50,855 nucleotides of DNA, taken from Sphingobacteriaceae bacterium UBA6709. Lineage in GTDB: Bacteria; Bacteroidota; Bacteroidia; Sphingobacteriales; Sphingobacteriaceae. The stretch lies in the NCBI GenBank assembly GCA_002454425.1, contig DKIV01000051.1, forward strand, positions 1-50,855. Direction: 5' to 3'. This document shows, piece by piece, positions 50,853 to 50,855 of this stretch (the first letter of the stretch is position 1; every line of letters starts with the position of its first letter). The position numbers were made by a program, and so were the translations under genes. The notes under the pieces were generated by a model that was not told the origin of the DNA, made no database searches, and saw only the letters and a list, made by a program, of their open reading frames with translations.

Positions 50853-50855
50853 AGT

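Overview
The window reads as chromosomal DNA of a Bacteroidota bacterium, most likely Sphingobacteriales (Pedobacter/Sphingobacterium-like). The reasons are the gene set and order (rpmB-rpmG-DUF4295-ftsY; parA-parB-DUF5683-dapB-lepB; pheT-coiled coil-zapA-6S RNA-rny), a TonB-dependent receptor with a carboxypeptidase-regulatory-like N-terminal domain, a CSSDDDD-type surface lipoprotein signal, bacillithiol synthesis (bshC), LytTR two-component regulation, and -7 boxes of the TAnnTTTG type instead of TATAAT. Both extreme ends carry one inverted copy each of a ~76-bp GC-rich repeat, so the window is probably a whole contig that stopped at dispersed repeats. No rRNA, tRNA, CRISPR array, prophage or intact insertion sequence was seen.

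Layout. 160-3174: an exported Cys-type sulfatase (minus) and an exported transglutaminase-like protein (plus). 3361-9810: housekeeping genes radC, pheT, a small coiled-coil protein, zapA, a strong 6S RNA candidate, rny and a small membrane protein. 9923-14045: a TonB-dependent receptor and a probably surface-exposed beta-helix-like lipoprotein, each with its own TACTTTTG box. 14304-16926: a LiaF-like membrane protein with a LytS-type kinase and LytTR regulator. 17687-22516: parA, parB, DUF5683, dapB, lepB. 22662-28639 (minus): rpmB, rpmG, DUF4295, ftsY, rimO, bshC and an Ldh-family dehydrogenase. 29131-33542: acs, csbD, a small lipoprotein (minus) and aldA. 33650-43241: M16 peptidase and OPT transporter (minus), a GmhB-like phosphatase (plus), an endonuclease/exonuclease/phosphatase-family protein and clpB (minus).

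43431-48782 is the unusual part: an AT-richer minus-strand island with two exported thioredoxin-fold proteins (WCSPC and YCKPC active sites), an exported TPR-like protein, a short gene with a Bacteroidota double-glycine natural-product leader followed by a six-cysteine core, and two near-identical ~230-bp direct repeats. Each repeat carries the same 5' region and the start of a C39-peptidase-like/VKOR-type gene. It looks like a decaying locus for making, oxidising and exporting a Cys-rich secreted peptide: the precursor has an in-frame TAA directly after the Gly-Gly leader, and both processing-gene copies are broken (one frameshifted, one truncated). The peptide gene was too short to be called by length-limited gene finding.

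The right end (49287-50855) has a CHASE3 sensor lacking its output domain, about 730 bp without a recognisable gene, and the terminal repeat.
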